64,000 bases of DNA from Symsagittifera roscoffensis (taxonomy: Eukaryota > Xenacoelomorpha > Acoela > Convolutidae): the NCBI RefSeq assembly GCF_963678635.1, contig NC_087064.1, positions 61,993,548-62,057,547 of the forward strand, read 5' to 3'. Positions 1-9,870 of this stretch are shown piece after piece (positions within the stretch are counted from its first letter, which is position 1; each line of letters opens with the position of its first letter). The notes beneath the pieces were generated by a model. The model saw nothing but the letters and a program-made list of their open reading frames with translations. It did not search any database and was not told the origin of the DNA. A program made the translations under genes and the position numbers.

Positions 1-2
1 GA

Positions 3-1514
3 ATGGACACAATGAGCAAAAATCAGGCCGAAAGTTCGTGTGCAATACAGGCGAAATTGGATGCAATCTTGAGTAATTCTACCTCACAAGAAAGACCGGC
101 AGCGGATCGCACGCAAGGCACCAGAGTTGACTTTGTGGAACCACAAAGGAACAAACGGCAATCGACACCGTTGCCCTTAAACCGGGATACGGTGAGCATA
201 GCACCAACAGCTGCTAAAACAATCATGAAGAATGGAATGTCAAGTACAACGACTGGTCCGGGGGACTCAACAGCTAACAGCAACGCAGGTCCGGATGCTA
301 TGACATGGGCAAACACTTGGGAGATGATGAACAGGACTCTAGAGGCCTTCGCCACGAGGAACACTAACTCGAGCGATAGGAGAGATAGGAAATCAAGAAA
401 AACATTCAAGAAGCCAAAAGAATTCAAAGACGACTCAGATGGATGCATTGACACGTGGGTGGAGGTGATGAGATTACATCTAGAGCAAGACAACTTGAAC
501 GATGAAAGACAAGCATGCACAGCCATACTCAGCAATTTAGAAGGCACAGCATTAAAATGCGTGGTTGCGAAGAAAGAAGAAGAACGCGATACCGCGGACT
601 AGATCTTCGAGATATTGCTGAATCGATTCGGGTCAGGCATGAAGGGTCACCAAGCGATGATGCGATTTGAAAAGAGAAGGCAGAGGGACGACGAGTCAAT
701 AGATCGGTTCCTAGATGATCTAGAGAGCTTGAGAAGAAGGAGTGACCCAGAGGAGTCGACAAACAGAAGAAACTTTAGCATTGCCTCGAAGTTCATTGAT
801 GGGGTAAAAAGTGACGACTTAAGGACAATGTTAGCAACATACTACACATTGTCGAAAGACAGCGCACCAACCCCAGAAGAAATGAGACAGAAATCAAGGG
901 AATACATGCTGATGAAACCCAAGAAATACTCGTATTCAGAAAACAGGAACACGCAAGGGGGAAGTCAACCGCAGAGGTCGTCATGGTACAAACCTAGAGA
1001 CGACATGGACAAGCGCAGATCATGCGCGAACTGCGGGTCGGCGGATCACCACGTGGCTGACTGCACAACATACAAACAAGGCATGAAGAGTCTAGGATAT
1101 GCACCAGATGAGGAGGACATGAGCCAGAGGGAGGAACACGAGTACTATAGTGGCTTAATCATCAAGATAGGCGCAAGATGCTTCTTCTGTAACCAGGAGG
1201 GGCACTTCCGAATGGATTGTCCCTTGTTCTGGGAAGCGGTCAAGGACCAGAGTCACCCTAAACATAAGTTGGCATTAGCGGCGGTGCAGAATCAGCGGAA
1301 CAGGCAAAACGAATTTGAATCGAGGAACTTAGGAGCACCAAGCACGGAATTGCCGACGAAGACAGTGAAAGCTGTATCACATGTTAATGATGCCATAGAA
1401 TCCGCGGCAGGGAACTCTCTAGAGATAAATTATGAGAAAGCGGCGACGGAAGGATCTGGCTGCGAAAGAAATAGAGCAACGACTAAAGCTGGAGATAGAA
1501 AGACAGAATTTTAA
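3..1514 (+). CDS. gag: Gag polyprotein of element 1, partial, one in-frame TAG
   Basis: The structural capsid/nucleocapsid protein of the retroelement, entered part-way by the window. Two open stretches (3-602 and 603-1514) share one frame and are separated only by TAG at 600-602; gypsy copy 2 has AAA (Lys) at the same place. A retrotransposon gag-type helical region (approximately 420-900) includes the segment DGCIDTWVEVMRLHLE. Two CCHC zinc knuckles follow, CANCGSADHHVADC (about 1024-1065) and CFFCNQEGHFRMDC (about 1180-1221), which bind RNA in related Gags. The frame ends at TAA 1512-1514, after the next frame has opened at 1432. Function is assigned with good confidence from the knuckles and the neighbouring pol. 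Confidence 0.85.
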
Positions 1515-2787
1515 CGAGGCATTAACCGGATCGAAACAAATACCAGAGGCTGTACCAGGCTCAACAAAGACAGGGAATTGTAACACTGTAAAAATGATTA
1601 CGGGAAAGCCATTCGGCATATCGAGAATCGGGGCTAGAATAATGTCGATAATCACAGTGGGCGGCCACGAGGTAACCAGAAACCTGGGCGAGCCGAGCGA
1701 CCAGACGATAATGCATATTGATGTGTACGCAGATTACTTGAGTCGTATAAGCCCACAAACGACTTCTAGAGCGCTGAGAGCACTACTCACGAGAGGGGGC
1801 AGCAAGTCGGTACGTGTTGATAACAGGTATACTGAAGCTTATGGTCCACACGAGGTGATGCTAAATATAGATGGGATTAACATCTATACCAAGACGATGA
1901 TAACATGTGACGAAGACCTAATTGGACAAATCTACGTAGGGAAAGAAGAATTGAAAGTGAGATCGATTGGACACTGCGCCATGCTTGAGGAAGATGCAAT
2001 GCACATCGGGACGGAGGCAGATGTGACAGGGCACGTGCTGGATATAAGTGGCAAAAAGACTCAGTTGCGTGGGTTGCTTGACACGGGAGCAGTCTTGAGC
2101 GTTATACCAATCGAAACTTGGGAGAAGATGGGCTTTGACAAAGGTGACTTGATAGACTCGAGAATACGGCTGTCAGCTGCAAACAAAGGGGCCCTACGGG
2201 TGCTGGGCAGGACGCCGATAATAGCCCTCAATTTGGGGGAACGTAACCTGTGGATGAGCTTTATCGTGGTAGAAAACCTAGATGAATCTGACCAATTCAT
2301 TTTGGGCAGAGACTTCATCAGGAATTTCGACGTAACGATTGATTTAAATAACGCAATGTTCAGGATACGGAACCCGGATAGGAGGTACGCAATCAAACCG
2401 GTAAATTTAATAATGGCAAATGAAAACAAAGCACCGGTATTCTTGAGTAGGAGGGTGAGGCTAAAAGCTAATGAAGCGGCAATCGTAAGTTTGAGGATGA
2501 AAAATTACAATGAACTAAGTGACAACAAGCAAGTGTGCATAGTTCCGAATCCTAATAGTCAAAGTGCTGCTGTTTTAGGAAGATCATTTTCGATAACTAA
2601 GAGCGGCCTCTGCGTCAGTGTCTTGTTGAATACCCTTGATATACCGATCACGATACAAAGAGGGAGGAAACTGGAATATGCTTTACCGGTGAAAACTCGA
2701 TATGAAACAATTGAGAATTCAAAACAAAATGAAGTTGTTGATTGTCCCAATCACAGGGACAAAATTTGTATCTTGAGACGATTGTAG
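1432..2787 (+). CDS. pro: Retropepsin-type aspartic protease region of element 1
   Basis: Cleaves the Gag-Pol polyprotein. This frame is +1 relative to gag and overlaps it by 83 nt, so it would need frameshifting or has been separated by an indel. The active-site triad region reads GLLDTGAVLSVIP at about 2073-2111 (DTGA), and the distal FILGRDFI motif lies near 2294-2318, as in retropepsins. The first 150 or so residues have no recognisable motif. The frame stops at TAG 2785-2787, then continues open in the same frame into RT, so protease and RT look like one polyprotein interrupted once. Confidence 0.85.
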   Translation: MRKRRRKDLAAKEIEQRLKLEIERQNFNEALTGSKQIPEAVPGSTKTGNCNTVKMITGKPFGISRIGARIMSIITVGGHEVTRNLGEPSDQTIMHIDVYADYLSRISPQTTSRALRALLTRGGSKSVRVDNRYTEAYGPHEVMLNIDGINIYTKTMITCDEDLIGQIYVGKEELKVRSIGHCAMLEEDAMHIGTEADVTGHVLDISGKKTQLRGLLDTGAVLSVIPIETWEKMGFDKGDLIDSRIRLSAANKGALRVLGRTPIIALNLGERNLWMSFIVVENLDESDQFILGRDFIRNFDVTIDLNNAMFRIRNPDRRYAIKPVNLIMANENKAPVFLSRRVRLKANEAAIVSLRMKNYNELSDNKQVCIVPNPNSQSAAVLGRSFSITKSGLCVSVLLNTLDIPITIQRGRKLEYALPVKTRYETIENSKQNEVVDCPNHRDKICILRRL

Positions 2788-4578
2788 AAAATAAAAGATT
2801 CTTCAGGTCTTATTAAATCACTTAAGTCAGAAACGGATGATGGTCTTTCGAGCTGTTCGAACTTTCCAGAGCGACCCACACTAGATGAAATGCAGAATGA
2901 AAAACCGGTCCTGCCGGAGATTGAACATTTGAGGGGCAAACTGAGAGATGAACAGCTCGAAGCCATCAAGGACGTACTAGAGCGGAACGAGGAAGTTTTT
3001 TCGAGGCATAAGGCGGATATCGGGTGTTGTAATTTCGCTGAGCATGAAATAGAACTTGAGGAAAACGCGGTACCACACAGGGAGGGGGCGAGGCGCATGA
3101 CCCCACACAAATCGGACGCGTGTAGAAAAGAGATCGAGACGTTACTAGAGTATGACATGATAGAACCATCCAAGTCACCGTGGGCGTGTGGAGTAGTGAT
3201 GGCCAAAAAGAAAGGCGACCAGTTGAGGTTTTGTTGTGACTTTCGATACCTGAACTCCGTCACGGTGAAGGATGCCTATCCCATACCTAGGATTGATGAG
3301 AGCCTCTCGAAGTTAGGTGATGCAAAATTTTTTACGACTCTTGATTTAGGCTCGGCCTTTTGGCAAGTACCACTAAGGAAGCAGGACAGGGACAAGACAG
3401 GGTTTGCCTGCGAGTTGGGTCTGTTTCAATGGAAACGGATGCCGTTTGGACTTTGCAATGCCACAGCCACGTTTCAGCGGTTGATGGCACACGCGCTGAT
3501 AGGCGTAACGAAGAAGTATGGCAACCTGGTAATGTGCTACGTGGATGACGTGGTAATAGCGACGCCAACACTGGAAGACCACATTGAGAGACTAGACGAA
3601 GTGTTTGCATGCATGAAGAGGTCGGGGCTAAAGTGTAAACCATCAAAGTGCGAGATACTCAAGGACTCAATAAAATACTTGGGCAGGATGGTAGACAAGC
3701 ACGGCATCAGACCTGATACGGACGCCGTGGAAGCAGTCCTGACCTGGAAATCACCGAAGACAGAGCACCAGTTGATGAGCTTCCTGGGTTTCGCTAACTA
3801 TTATAGAGAGTTCATCAAAGGCTATGCAGACAAGGTATACCCGATGCAACAATTAATGAGACACAAGGGCAAGAAGTTCACGTGGAACAACGCAGCAGAA
3901 GAGTCGTTCCAGAGGATAAAGAAAGAGCTATGTGAGGCACCAGTACTGGGTATGCCGACTGAGAAAGGGATGTACGTGCTGGACACGGATGCGTCGGTAG
4001 TCGCGATTTCTGGGATTCTCCACCAAGAACAAGAATGGAATGGGAAGACAGTCTTGAGACCAATAGCGTACGGGAGCAAAGTCCTGAGTGACACGGAAAT
4101 GAAGTACGGAGCACCGAAAGCTGAGATGTTCGCGGTGGTTACCTTTGTCGAGAAATACAGGGCATACCTGGGCAGTGAGCCATTCAAGTTGCGAGTCGAC
4201 AACAGAGCACTGAGCTGGCTGAAAACGTACTCAATGGACCAAAGTTACATTGGGAGGTGGATAGTTCGCCTGGACGGATACAACATGATAATTGAGCATA
4301 GAACGCGAGATAAACATCAGAATGCCGACAGCTTGAGTAAGAAGACGGAGTTCTATGAGAGACAAGAGCAAAGAGAAGCAGACAGACCTGAAATCAAAGA
4401 TGGCTTCTCATTCATGGACAAGGAAACGTACGACAGTCTTCCACTCACGAGATGGCTGGACAAGTCAGGCAAACCGATAGAAGATCATCCTGAATTGCCT
4501 AAAGAGCCTCCAGAGAAGACCATCTTGAGGAAGAGCAAGAGGATTCCGATTGAGATTATACTCAAGTCGAAATCGTGA
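2788..4578 (+). CDS. pol: Reverse transcriptase and RNase H of element 1
   Basis: Copies element RNA to DNA and removes the RNA strand. The frame is open from just after TAG 2785 to TGA 4576-4578; the first ATG is at 2890. RT motifs occur in order: primer-grip region with SPWACGVVMAKKKGD, FCCDFRYLN, TTLDLGSAFWQVPL, the fingers-palm segment MPFGLCNATATFQ, and catalytic YVDD at about 3538-3549. RNase H shows its first acidic residue in YVLDTDASVVAISG (about 3973), then the glutamate-bearing APKAEMFAVV and the distal aspartate in LRVDNRALSW. The C-terminal HQNADSLSK element is typical of Ty3/gypsy connection regions. All catalytic acids I can check are present, so the domain may be functional. 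Confidence 0.92.
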   Translation, partial: KIKDSSGLIKSLKSETDDGLSSCSNFPERPTLDEMQNEKPVLPEIEHLRGKLRDEQLEAIKDVLERNEEVFSRHKADIGCCNFAEHEIELEENAVPHREGARRMTPHKSDACRKEIETLLEYDMIEPSKSPWACGVVMAKKKGDQLRFCCDFRYLNSVTVKDAYPIPRIDESLSKLGDAKFFTTLDLGSAFWQVPLRKQDRDKTGFACELGLFQWKRMPFGLCNATATFQRLMAHALIGVTKKYGNLVMCYVDDVVIATPTLEDHIERLDEVFACMKRSGLKCKPSKCEILKDSIKYLGRMVDKHGIRPDTDAVEAVLTWKSPKTEHQLMSFLGFANYYREFIKGYADKVYPMQQLMRHKGKKFTWNNAAEESFQRIKKELCEAPVLGMPTEKGMYVLDTDASVVAISGILHQEQEWNGKTVLRPIAYGSKVLSDTEMKYGAPKAEMFAVVTFVEKYRAYLGSEPFKLRVDNRALSWLKTYSMDQSYIGRWIVRLDGYNMIIEHRTRDKHQNADSLSKKTEFYERQEQREADRPEIKDGFSFMDKETYDSLPLTRWLDKSGKPIEDHPELPKEPPEKTILRKSKRIPIEIILKSKS

Positions 4579-5573
4579 AGGAGACGCTCAAGGCAAAAGG
4601 CTATGATCTTAACCAGGTGGAAGCAGGAACTGCACAGATAGATGATGACTTAATGAGGTTGCTCGAGAAACTATCAGATGATAAGCCCGTGATCCAGGAG
4701 AAGGGTACAGAGAAACCGGAATTCACTATACTTCGGAGAAAAGAGACAGTGAACGATACTGACTCATCAAGAGGAAGCGTCACTGACAGCAAAGATGTCG
4801 TGCGGTCACTAGTTGACAAAATCCCCGAAGACATTCTGGAGCAGACCAGGGTTAGGAAAAAGAAAGTGACGTTCAAGGAAGATACTGAGCACCTGGGACC
4901 AGGTCAAGAGTCCGGGGAGTGTTCCAGGTTCACGGAAGAAGGAACCGGAGAAGGAAAATTGTCCGGGGAGCGTGAAGGATGGGATGAAGACTCGGATGAG
5001 AGCAGCGAAAACCAGGTCAGTCTGTGCATGATACTGGCGGAAGAGAAGACAAGGCACCACGACAGGGAGTTACAGACGGATCCATCATCAGGAACGTACA
5101 ATCTGGAGATACAGGAGATACGAGGTGGTGAGGAACTTGAGAGAATTGCGGTTTCAAGGAAGCCATACAGAGAACTATCATGCAACTCAAACGTCAGAAC
5201 AAATCTGGTGCCAGAAGATGATATGAAAATCGTGAAAAGGATGATATGCGTGAAGCTGAGTGATGACATCCACAAACCTGGTGAGATGAATGGACAGATC
5301 ATGGCGCTAAAGGAGCATGTCAAGGCAAGATATAGGCTGTCAGACCTAATAAGAGCCCAAAAGAATGACAAAATGACAAGTAACCTCTCCAAATGGATCC
5401 AGTCGGGGGTCAAGGAGAAGGGGGAACTCGAGGAAGACAGCTACAAGATCTTGAGCCAGTTCTACAAAGAGAAAAAAGACTTACTCTACCACACAGCTGA
5501 TGGGGTGGTAGCATGCAAGAGGAAAGATGAGGAGAAGATATTACACAAACACAACCTCATCATACTGCCATAG
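4575..5573 (+). CDS. Pol linker between RNase H and integrase, acidic
   Basis: A 332-codon stretch in the -1 frame relative to RT, overlapping the RT stop by four nucleotides (GTG at 4575, TGA at 4576-4578). It is rich in Glu, Asp, Lys and Ser, and includes the repeated motif around SGE at 4915-4975. I recognise no catalytic motif. The C-terminal part (MTSNLSKWIQSGVKEKGELEEDS..., about 5370-5570) is the region just before the integrase zinc finger in gypsy Pols and is conserved in the decayed inverted copy at 17.5-17.7 kb. It ends at TAG 5571-5573, where that copy has CAA (Gln), so linker and integrase probably form one protein. Confidence 0.7.
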   Translation: MKETLKAKGYDLNQVEAGTAQIDDDLMRLLEKLSDDKPVIQEKGTEKPEFTILRRKETVNDTDSSRGSVTDSKDVVRSLVDKIPEDILEQTRVRKKKVTFKEDTEHLGPGQESGECSRFTEEGTGEGKLSGEREGWDEDSDESSENQVSLCMILAEEKTRHHDRELQTDPSSGTYNLEIQEIRGGEELERIAVSRKPYRELSCNSNVRTNLVPEDDMKIVKRMICVKLSDDIHKPGEMNGQIMALKEHVKARYRLSDLIRAQKNDKMTSNLSKWIQSGVKEKGELEEDSYKILSQFYKEKKDLLYHTADGVVACKRKDEEKILHKHNLIILP

Positions 5574-7910
5574 TTGTATCAAACGGAGGTGCTTTTCAGA
5601 TCGCACGACCAGATGGGCCACCAGGGGATAGACAAAGTACAACAAAGGATACTTCACAGGTTTGATTGGCCAGGAATGAGAAAAGCTTGCGAGAGATGGG
5701 TGAATGCCTGCCTGGCATGTCTCCAGGTAAAAGACCCAAGGAAGATGAAGTTTCCCCTCAAGTCCGTTGAGAGCTCAGAGTTCAATGAAGTGGTGCAGAT
5801 AGACCATCAAAAAATCTGCATGACGGAGTCGGGATATAACCAGATACTGGTTATAATAGATCACTTCACAAAGTTGGCGGAAGCGGTCCCGTGCCAAACA
5901 GCCTCGGCCGAGGAGACATGTGATCATCTGATAACGCATTGGATATCGCGGTATGGTTGTCCAATGACTTTCCAGTCGGACAACGGCAAAGCTTTTGTAG
6001 GGGACTTGACAAAAGAATTGATGAAAAGATCGCACATTGCTCAAGCACACTCGACAACCTATCATCCACAGACCAATGGGTTGGTAGAGAGACAAAACAG
6101 GACACTGGTCAACATGTTAAGGGTGTACTGCTCAAGATACATGACGGACTGGGACAAATACCTGCCACAGGTAGTAGGAGCCTACAACAGTACACAGCAC
6201 TCAACTACGGGCATCAGTCCTTTCATGATGTTGACGGGCAGGGAGAGAGCAATGCCTCTGACATTCTTTTACCCGGAATACGAAGGGAAAAAGACGTCGC
6301 CTCAGGCATACGTGAAAGAAGCGATCAAAAGACAACAGGAATTGAACGAGCTATGCAGGAGGAACACGGCGCAAGCGCAAATGAGGCAACGCAGGAAATA
6401 CGACGAAAAAATATTACGAGCAAAGCCATATGAAGTGGGCCAATACGTGTGGTTCTTCCAAAATGTCATACCGCCCAAGGGAACAAAGAAACTACTCAAG
6501 AAGTGGAGGGGACCATTCATGATAACGGAGGTTCATCAACAAGGACGGTTCTATCGCTTGAGTACTGGGCGAGCGGCACATTATGAAAATCTGAAGCCTC
6601 ACGTCCCGTCTCCAGAGGATTGGTGCATACCGAAGGACATGGAGGGTCTTGAGTATCTGGTGGTAGAGCCAGCGTGTGAAGTGAATGAGAAAGGCACTAG
6701 AGAGAAAAATGATGGTAATGAGAACTTGAGTTTGGACGACAATGAAAAGATAGGAGTGGAGTCTGATGCAGGATCATTTGTAGAAGAAGACTGGAACGAC
6801 CCGGAGCGAGGTCCGAAATGGATGGAACCGGATCGAACAACACCACCGGAAACCAGGACTGGCAATCGCAAACGCACAGGCATGAGGTACAACAGGTACG
6901 GGGACGACTTCTTGATCGATAAGATACAGCCAGACAAATTGGGCGAGGAATTACTGAAGGCAGGCGAACTGGAAGCTGGAGAGGAATGGCAGGTCATTGA
7001 CGATGGTGGTCATTATCTGCAGGATGATTACTCGACGCCAGAAGTAGAAACGGATCTCGAACAGAGTGAGATAGAGAGGAGGGAGAACACGAACTTGAGG
7101 ATTCTAGAGTGGATGCGTGATGTCAAAGACGAGAGCCGCGAAGGACAAAGCATTCAGCAAGTCGATGTATCAGCAGCAAATTACATGAAGACAGAGGACC
7201 CTCTTTTCGGATGGACGGCAACAGACAGGCCACTGGACATTCCTCAGGACAATTCAGACCCGACAACATCGACGGGGACGTCGATAAATATTTTTGTCCG
7301 GGGAGTGGGGGTAGGACTTACCCACACCGAAAATTTGATGATAAAGAAGCTCAAGGAAGTGAGAGAAGCGAGCGAATTGGAACTGGAGGAAGAAGAGCCA
7401 GAGCCTACTATAGGTCGGAATTTCAAAACGAAATTCGAAATACCCAATGAATACTCGGAGAACATCATGATAACAGATAGCGACTTCATCCTGTCAAACA
7501 GGACCAGCGCGATCTGCATCACGGCGGACATGAGTTTCAAATCAAGATTGGAAGCTGACTTCAAAAGAGAGTACCAGAATGTAGAGTTTCTGTTCAGACA
7601 GAGACCAGGACTGGGAGGGATGGCAGCGCTTCCACCGTCAGTGGCACAAGTCCCGGGCAAATATCTGTGCTTCCTAGTAACGAGGGTCAATGACAGGAAC
7701 ACAATCGATCCCGAACACGTGATATTGGCACTAACAAGATTACGAGACTTCATGATTGAAAGAGGGATAACAGAAGTCTCAATGCCGGTGTATGACCCGA
7801 ACAGGGGCAAACTGAGCCCGAGGGAATAGTACGCTATCCTACATGTGGTCTTTGCAGAAACTGAGATAATGGTGTATCTTCATAAGAAGTACTACTTGAG
7901 CATCGCCTGA
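5574..7910 (+). CDS. int: Integrase with GPY/F module and C-terminal macro-like domain
   Basis: Joins element cDNA to host DNA. An HHCC zinc-binding region (H at HDQMGHQGIDK, CLACLQ) spans about 5600-5740. The DDE core shows VQIDHQ, FQSDNGKAF and YHPQTNGLVERQNR, giving D, D and E with the usual spacing. The GPY/F module (KWRGPFMITEV, about 6500-6535) follows. The next 300 residues are acidic and low-complexity. The last part, about 7440-7907, resembles a macro domain (listed separately). The frame meets TAG at 7827-7829 and then stays open to TGA 7908-7910, and the residues past the TAG fit the end of the macro fold. Integrase call is firm; the C-terminal extension is the odd part. Confidence 0.88.
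7440..7910 (+). other. Macro-domain-like module (OARD1/ALC1 type) fused to Pol
   Basis: Macro domains bind or hydrolyse ADP-ribose. What I see: a beta-strand/turn segment NIMITDSDFI, then SAICITADMSFKSRLEADF, where OARD1-type proteins have the acidic turn leading to a Gly/Ser-rich loop and Phe-Lys helix. There follows a P-rich loop, then GKYLCFLVTR, which matches the core strand with Leu-Val-Thr-Lys/Arg, a helix with ALTRLRDFMIERGI, the strand EVSMPVYD, and, past TAG 7827, a tail with VVFAETEIMVYL like the last helix-strand of the fold. The spacing suits a domain of about 130-150 residues. The glycine-rich phosphate loops are weak, so catalytic competence is doubtful. Identification is by eye from motif order. 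Confidence 0.6.
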
Positions 7911-8414
7911 GTCGGGTACATGGGGGTATCGAGTCGGGTGTGAGGGAGGAGTCTTGAGTTAGGTACTGGGGTGCGGCGCAGGTAAAGGGATCTTAAAGAT
8001 ATGATTGGCATGACAATTAAATTTTAAAACGAGTTAATGGTGCTAAAACATAAAATGAATCTGCATGATTTTAAGGGAATTCCAATTGAATTGTTTTAAG
8101 TGATATGAAAATGATAAGATTTTAACCATACTGGTAAAAGGGGGGTCTCTAGGTTAGGAACATGACATGTCAAGTTTCAATATGCTTTCTGTTTTCAGAT
8201 CAAGTTTGAAAAAGAAAGTTGAAAATCCAACTATACTCAAGCGAGAAACAGAGAGAGAAACCTTGATTGAACTCGCGATAATCGGCACTTACAGCAAGTA
8301 TTTGCAAGGGAACATTTCGAGAGAATACTTGAGTCGGTTAGGTAATTCTTGAGCTGGTAAGGTAATTCTTGAGCTGGTTAACACATACCTGTATACATCC
8401 CGAAGTCACGAAGA
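7911..8414 (+). other. Untranslated region of element 1 between pol and accessory ORF
   Basis: No open frame of note. It contains the short repeated motif CTTGAGTCGG/TTCTTGAGCTGG, a polypurine run AAAAGGGGGG at 8136-8145, and a direct repeat GGTAATTCTTGAGCTGGT near 8340-8380. It may hold a second (central) polypurine tract or a promoter for the downstream ORF; neither is proven by sequence. Confidence 0.5.
8136..8145 (+). promoter_or_regulatory. Polypurine run, possible central PPT
   Basis: AAAAGGGGGG between pol and the accessory ORF. It is similar to the purine run at 9900-9915. In reverse-transcribing elements such runs prime plus-strand synthesis; the role here is inferred only from composition and position. 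Confidence 0.35.
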
Positions 8415-8873
8415 ATGGCAGACCGATTATGGAAATCCGTGCCCGCGACCCTGAAGAAGCCCACTCTTGATGAGCTGTACAGACGCCTGAGGGACTTGGA
8501 CTACACCCAAATAGACGAGAGAATGGCGGTGATGCTGAATGCCATCCTCCAGTTGGAGGACCGGGGTGTTGCAGGTGACTCAAAAACACATCCGGAGCTG
8601 GAAGGTTGGTCTCGAGGCGGAAATGGGATTTCCCATGAGCGAAGCTTATGGCTTGCCATTGAACGCGAAATCGCTGATAGGGTCAATGATGGCCAACTTG
8701 TGCGGAAGTCACTACCCACTGCACATGGTGATGGTGGAAGCATCCAGCCAGAGAGTACTGGTGGACAAAGCCTTCTCAGTGCCCAAGTGCGTGAGGTTGG
8801 CTCGGATATCGCATCACTCGCACAAGTTGTTGAGAAAAATCAGAGGGACAGTACCGAAAGAATTGAGAGATGA
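8415..8873 (+). CDS. Accessory ORF 3a of element 1, unknown function
   Basis: A 152-codon frame starting at ATG 8415 and ending at TGA 8871-8873. It begins MADRLWKSVPATLKK and ends with a predicted helical stretch (REVGSDIASLAQVVEKNQRD). No known domain recognised. It overlaps the next ORF by 335 nt in another frame, so either two overlapping proteins are made or one protein has suffered a frame change inside the overlap. The position downstream of pol is where some gypsy elements carry env or other accessory genes, but I see no signal peptide or membrane segment. Confidence 0.5.
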   Translation: MADRLWKSVPATLKKPTLDELYRRLRDLDYTQIDERMAVMLNAILQLEDRGVAGDSKTHPELEGWSRGGNGISHERSLWLAIEREIADRVNDGQLVRKSLPTAHGDGGSIQPESTGGQSLLSAQVREVGSDIASLAQVVEKNQRDSTERIER

Positions 8874-9870
8874 CTTGAGTGAAATCTGGGGAGAAGAACT
8901 TTTGAAGTTGGAGAGAGAGAACACAAGCGATCACGAGAGGCAAAACGTGATCGGAAAACCTGTGGGAAGTGCTCCAAACCTGGAAGATAACGACACGATG
9001 CATGAGAAAATGATGGAGCTTGAGCCTATCTTGGAAGCCTCGGGGGAGCGTAACCTCAGGAGCATTGAAATCACCCATGGAGAATGCCCATGCCACTGTT
9101 TAGCGCAAACGGTGTGGTATCCAGATCACAAGAACCTTTGCCTGGTGTGGGATATGGAAGAAATCCGGTCGATCGGACTACCGGATCACCGACAGAAGGT
9201 GACGATCTTGGTAGTGAGTACGATCTTGGCTCTGAGATGGATAGAAGAGAATATAACGAAGTATCGGGAAGCGGGGACGCCAACGGCAGAGTCAATACAC
9301 GCGATAGACTACAGTAGGAGACTCGAGTTGTTTGAGACTGCGTGCAAGGTATTCGCCATACCAACGGAAGTCAGACATGTCTGGAGCCGTTTGAGGTACT
9401 TCCCATGGTTTCGGGCGACGCTGACGTCCTGGTTGTACATGACAACGAAAGATCACATGAGAAAACATCAAAAGGAGTATCGACAGTTCCAGGCCGAGAT
9501 TGGGCCAGAAGCTTTCAAGAGACCCCTGTTAACCCATCGTAATGCAATCACGACAGGATGGAAGAGAGTGGGTAAGATGTCTAGAGACAATACCAAGGCG
9601 AGGGAATCGATACTAGAGGAGGACCTGGCGAAGAACGTGAGCTTGAGCCTGCACAACTCCTTTTGTTTGAACCGGGAATCTAGGGTGAAGGCACTACCCA
9701 ACCAAGCAAAGAGGTTGCAAGAGCAAAGAGAATGGATGCGATCCTACGAGCAGCTGAAGGCTTGGGAGGAGATTGTGATTAGCTCCGATGATGAAGAGGA
9801 ACTGTTGAGACAGTTTGCCGTATCTAGTACTTCAGGGTGCAGTACCTCCAAGGCGAAGAGTGCGAGATGA
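8539..9870 (+). CDS. Accessory ORF 3b of element 1, unknown function
   Basis: A 443-codon frame ending at TGA 9868-9870. The N-terminal third competes with ORF 3a; the C-terminal half (from about 9190) is convincingly protein-like, with helical charged segments (ALRWIEENITKYREAG, QAKRLQEQREWMRSYEQLKAWEE) and an acidic Ser-rich tail (VISSDDEEELLRQF). A cysteine/histidine cluster HGECPCHCLAQ near 9073-9105 is noticeable but does not form a standard zinc finger. No transmembrane segment or glycoprotein features, so not an obvious envelope. Real start is uncertain; it may be a frame-disrupted continuation of ORF 3a. Confidence 0.55.
   Translation: MPSSSWRTGVLQVTQKHIRSWKVGLEAEMGFPMSEAYGLPLNAKSLIGSMMANLCGSHYPLHMVMVEASSQRVLVDKAFSVPKCVRLARISHHSHKLLRKIRGTVPKELRDDLSEIWGEELLKLERENTSDHERQNVIGKPVGSAPNLEDNDTMHEKMMELEPILEASGERNLRSIEITHGECPCHCLAQTVWYPDHKNLCLVWDMEEIRSIGLPDHRQKVTILVVSTILALRWIEENITKYREAGTPTAESIHAIDYSRRLELFETACKVFAIPTEVRHVWSRLRYFPWFRATLTSWLYMTTKDHMRKHQKEYRQFQAEIGPEAFKRPLLTHRNAITTGWKRVGKMSRDNTKARESILEEDLAKNVSLSLHNSFCLNRESRVKALPNQAKRLQEQREWMRSYEQLKAWEEIVISSDDEEELLRQFAVSSTSGCSTSKAKSAR

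Noticed and set aside
8539-9870. Envelope glycoprotein for the accessory ORF
   Set aside because: No signal peptide, cysteine-rich ectodomain, cleavage site or transmembrane anchor is visible.
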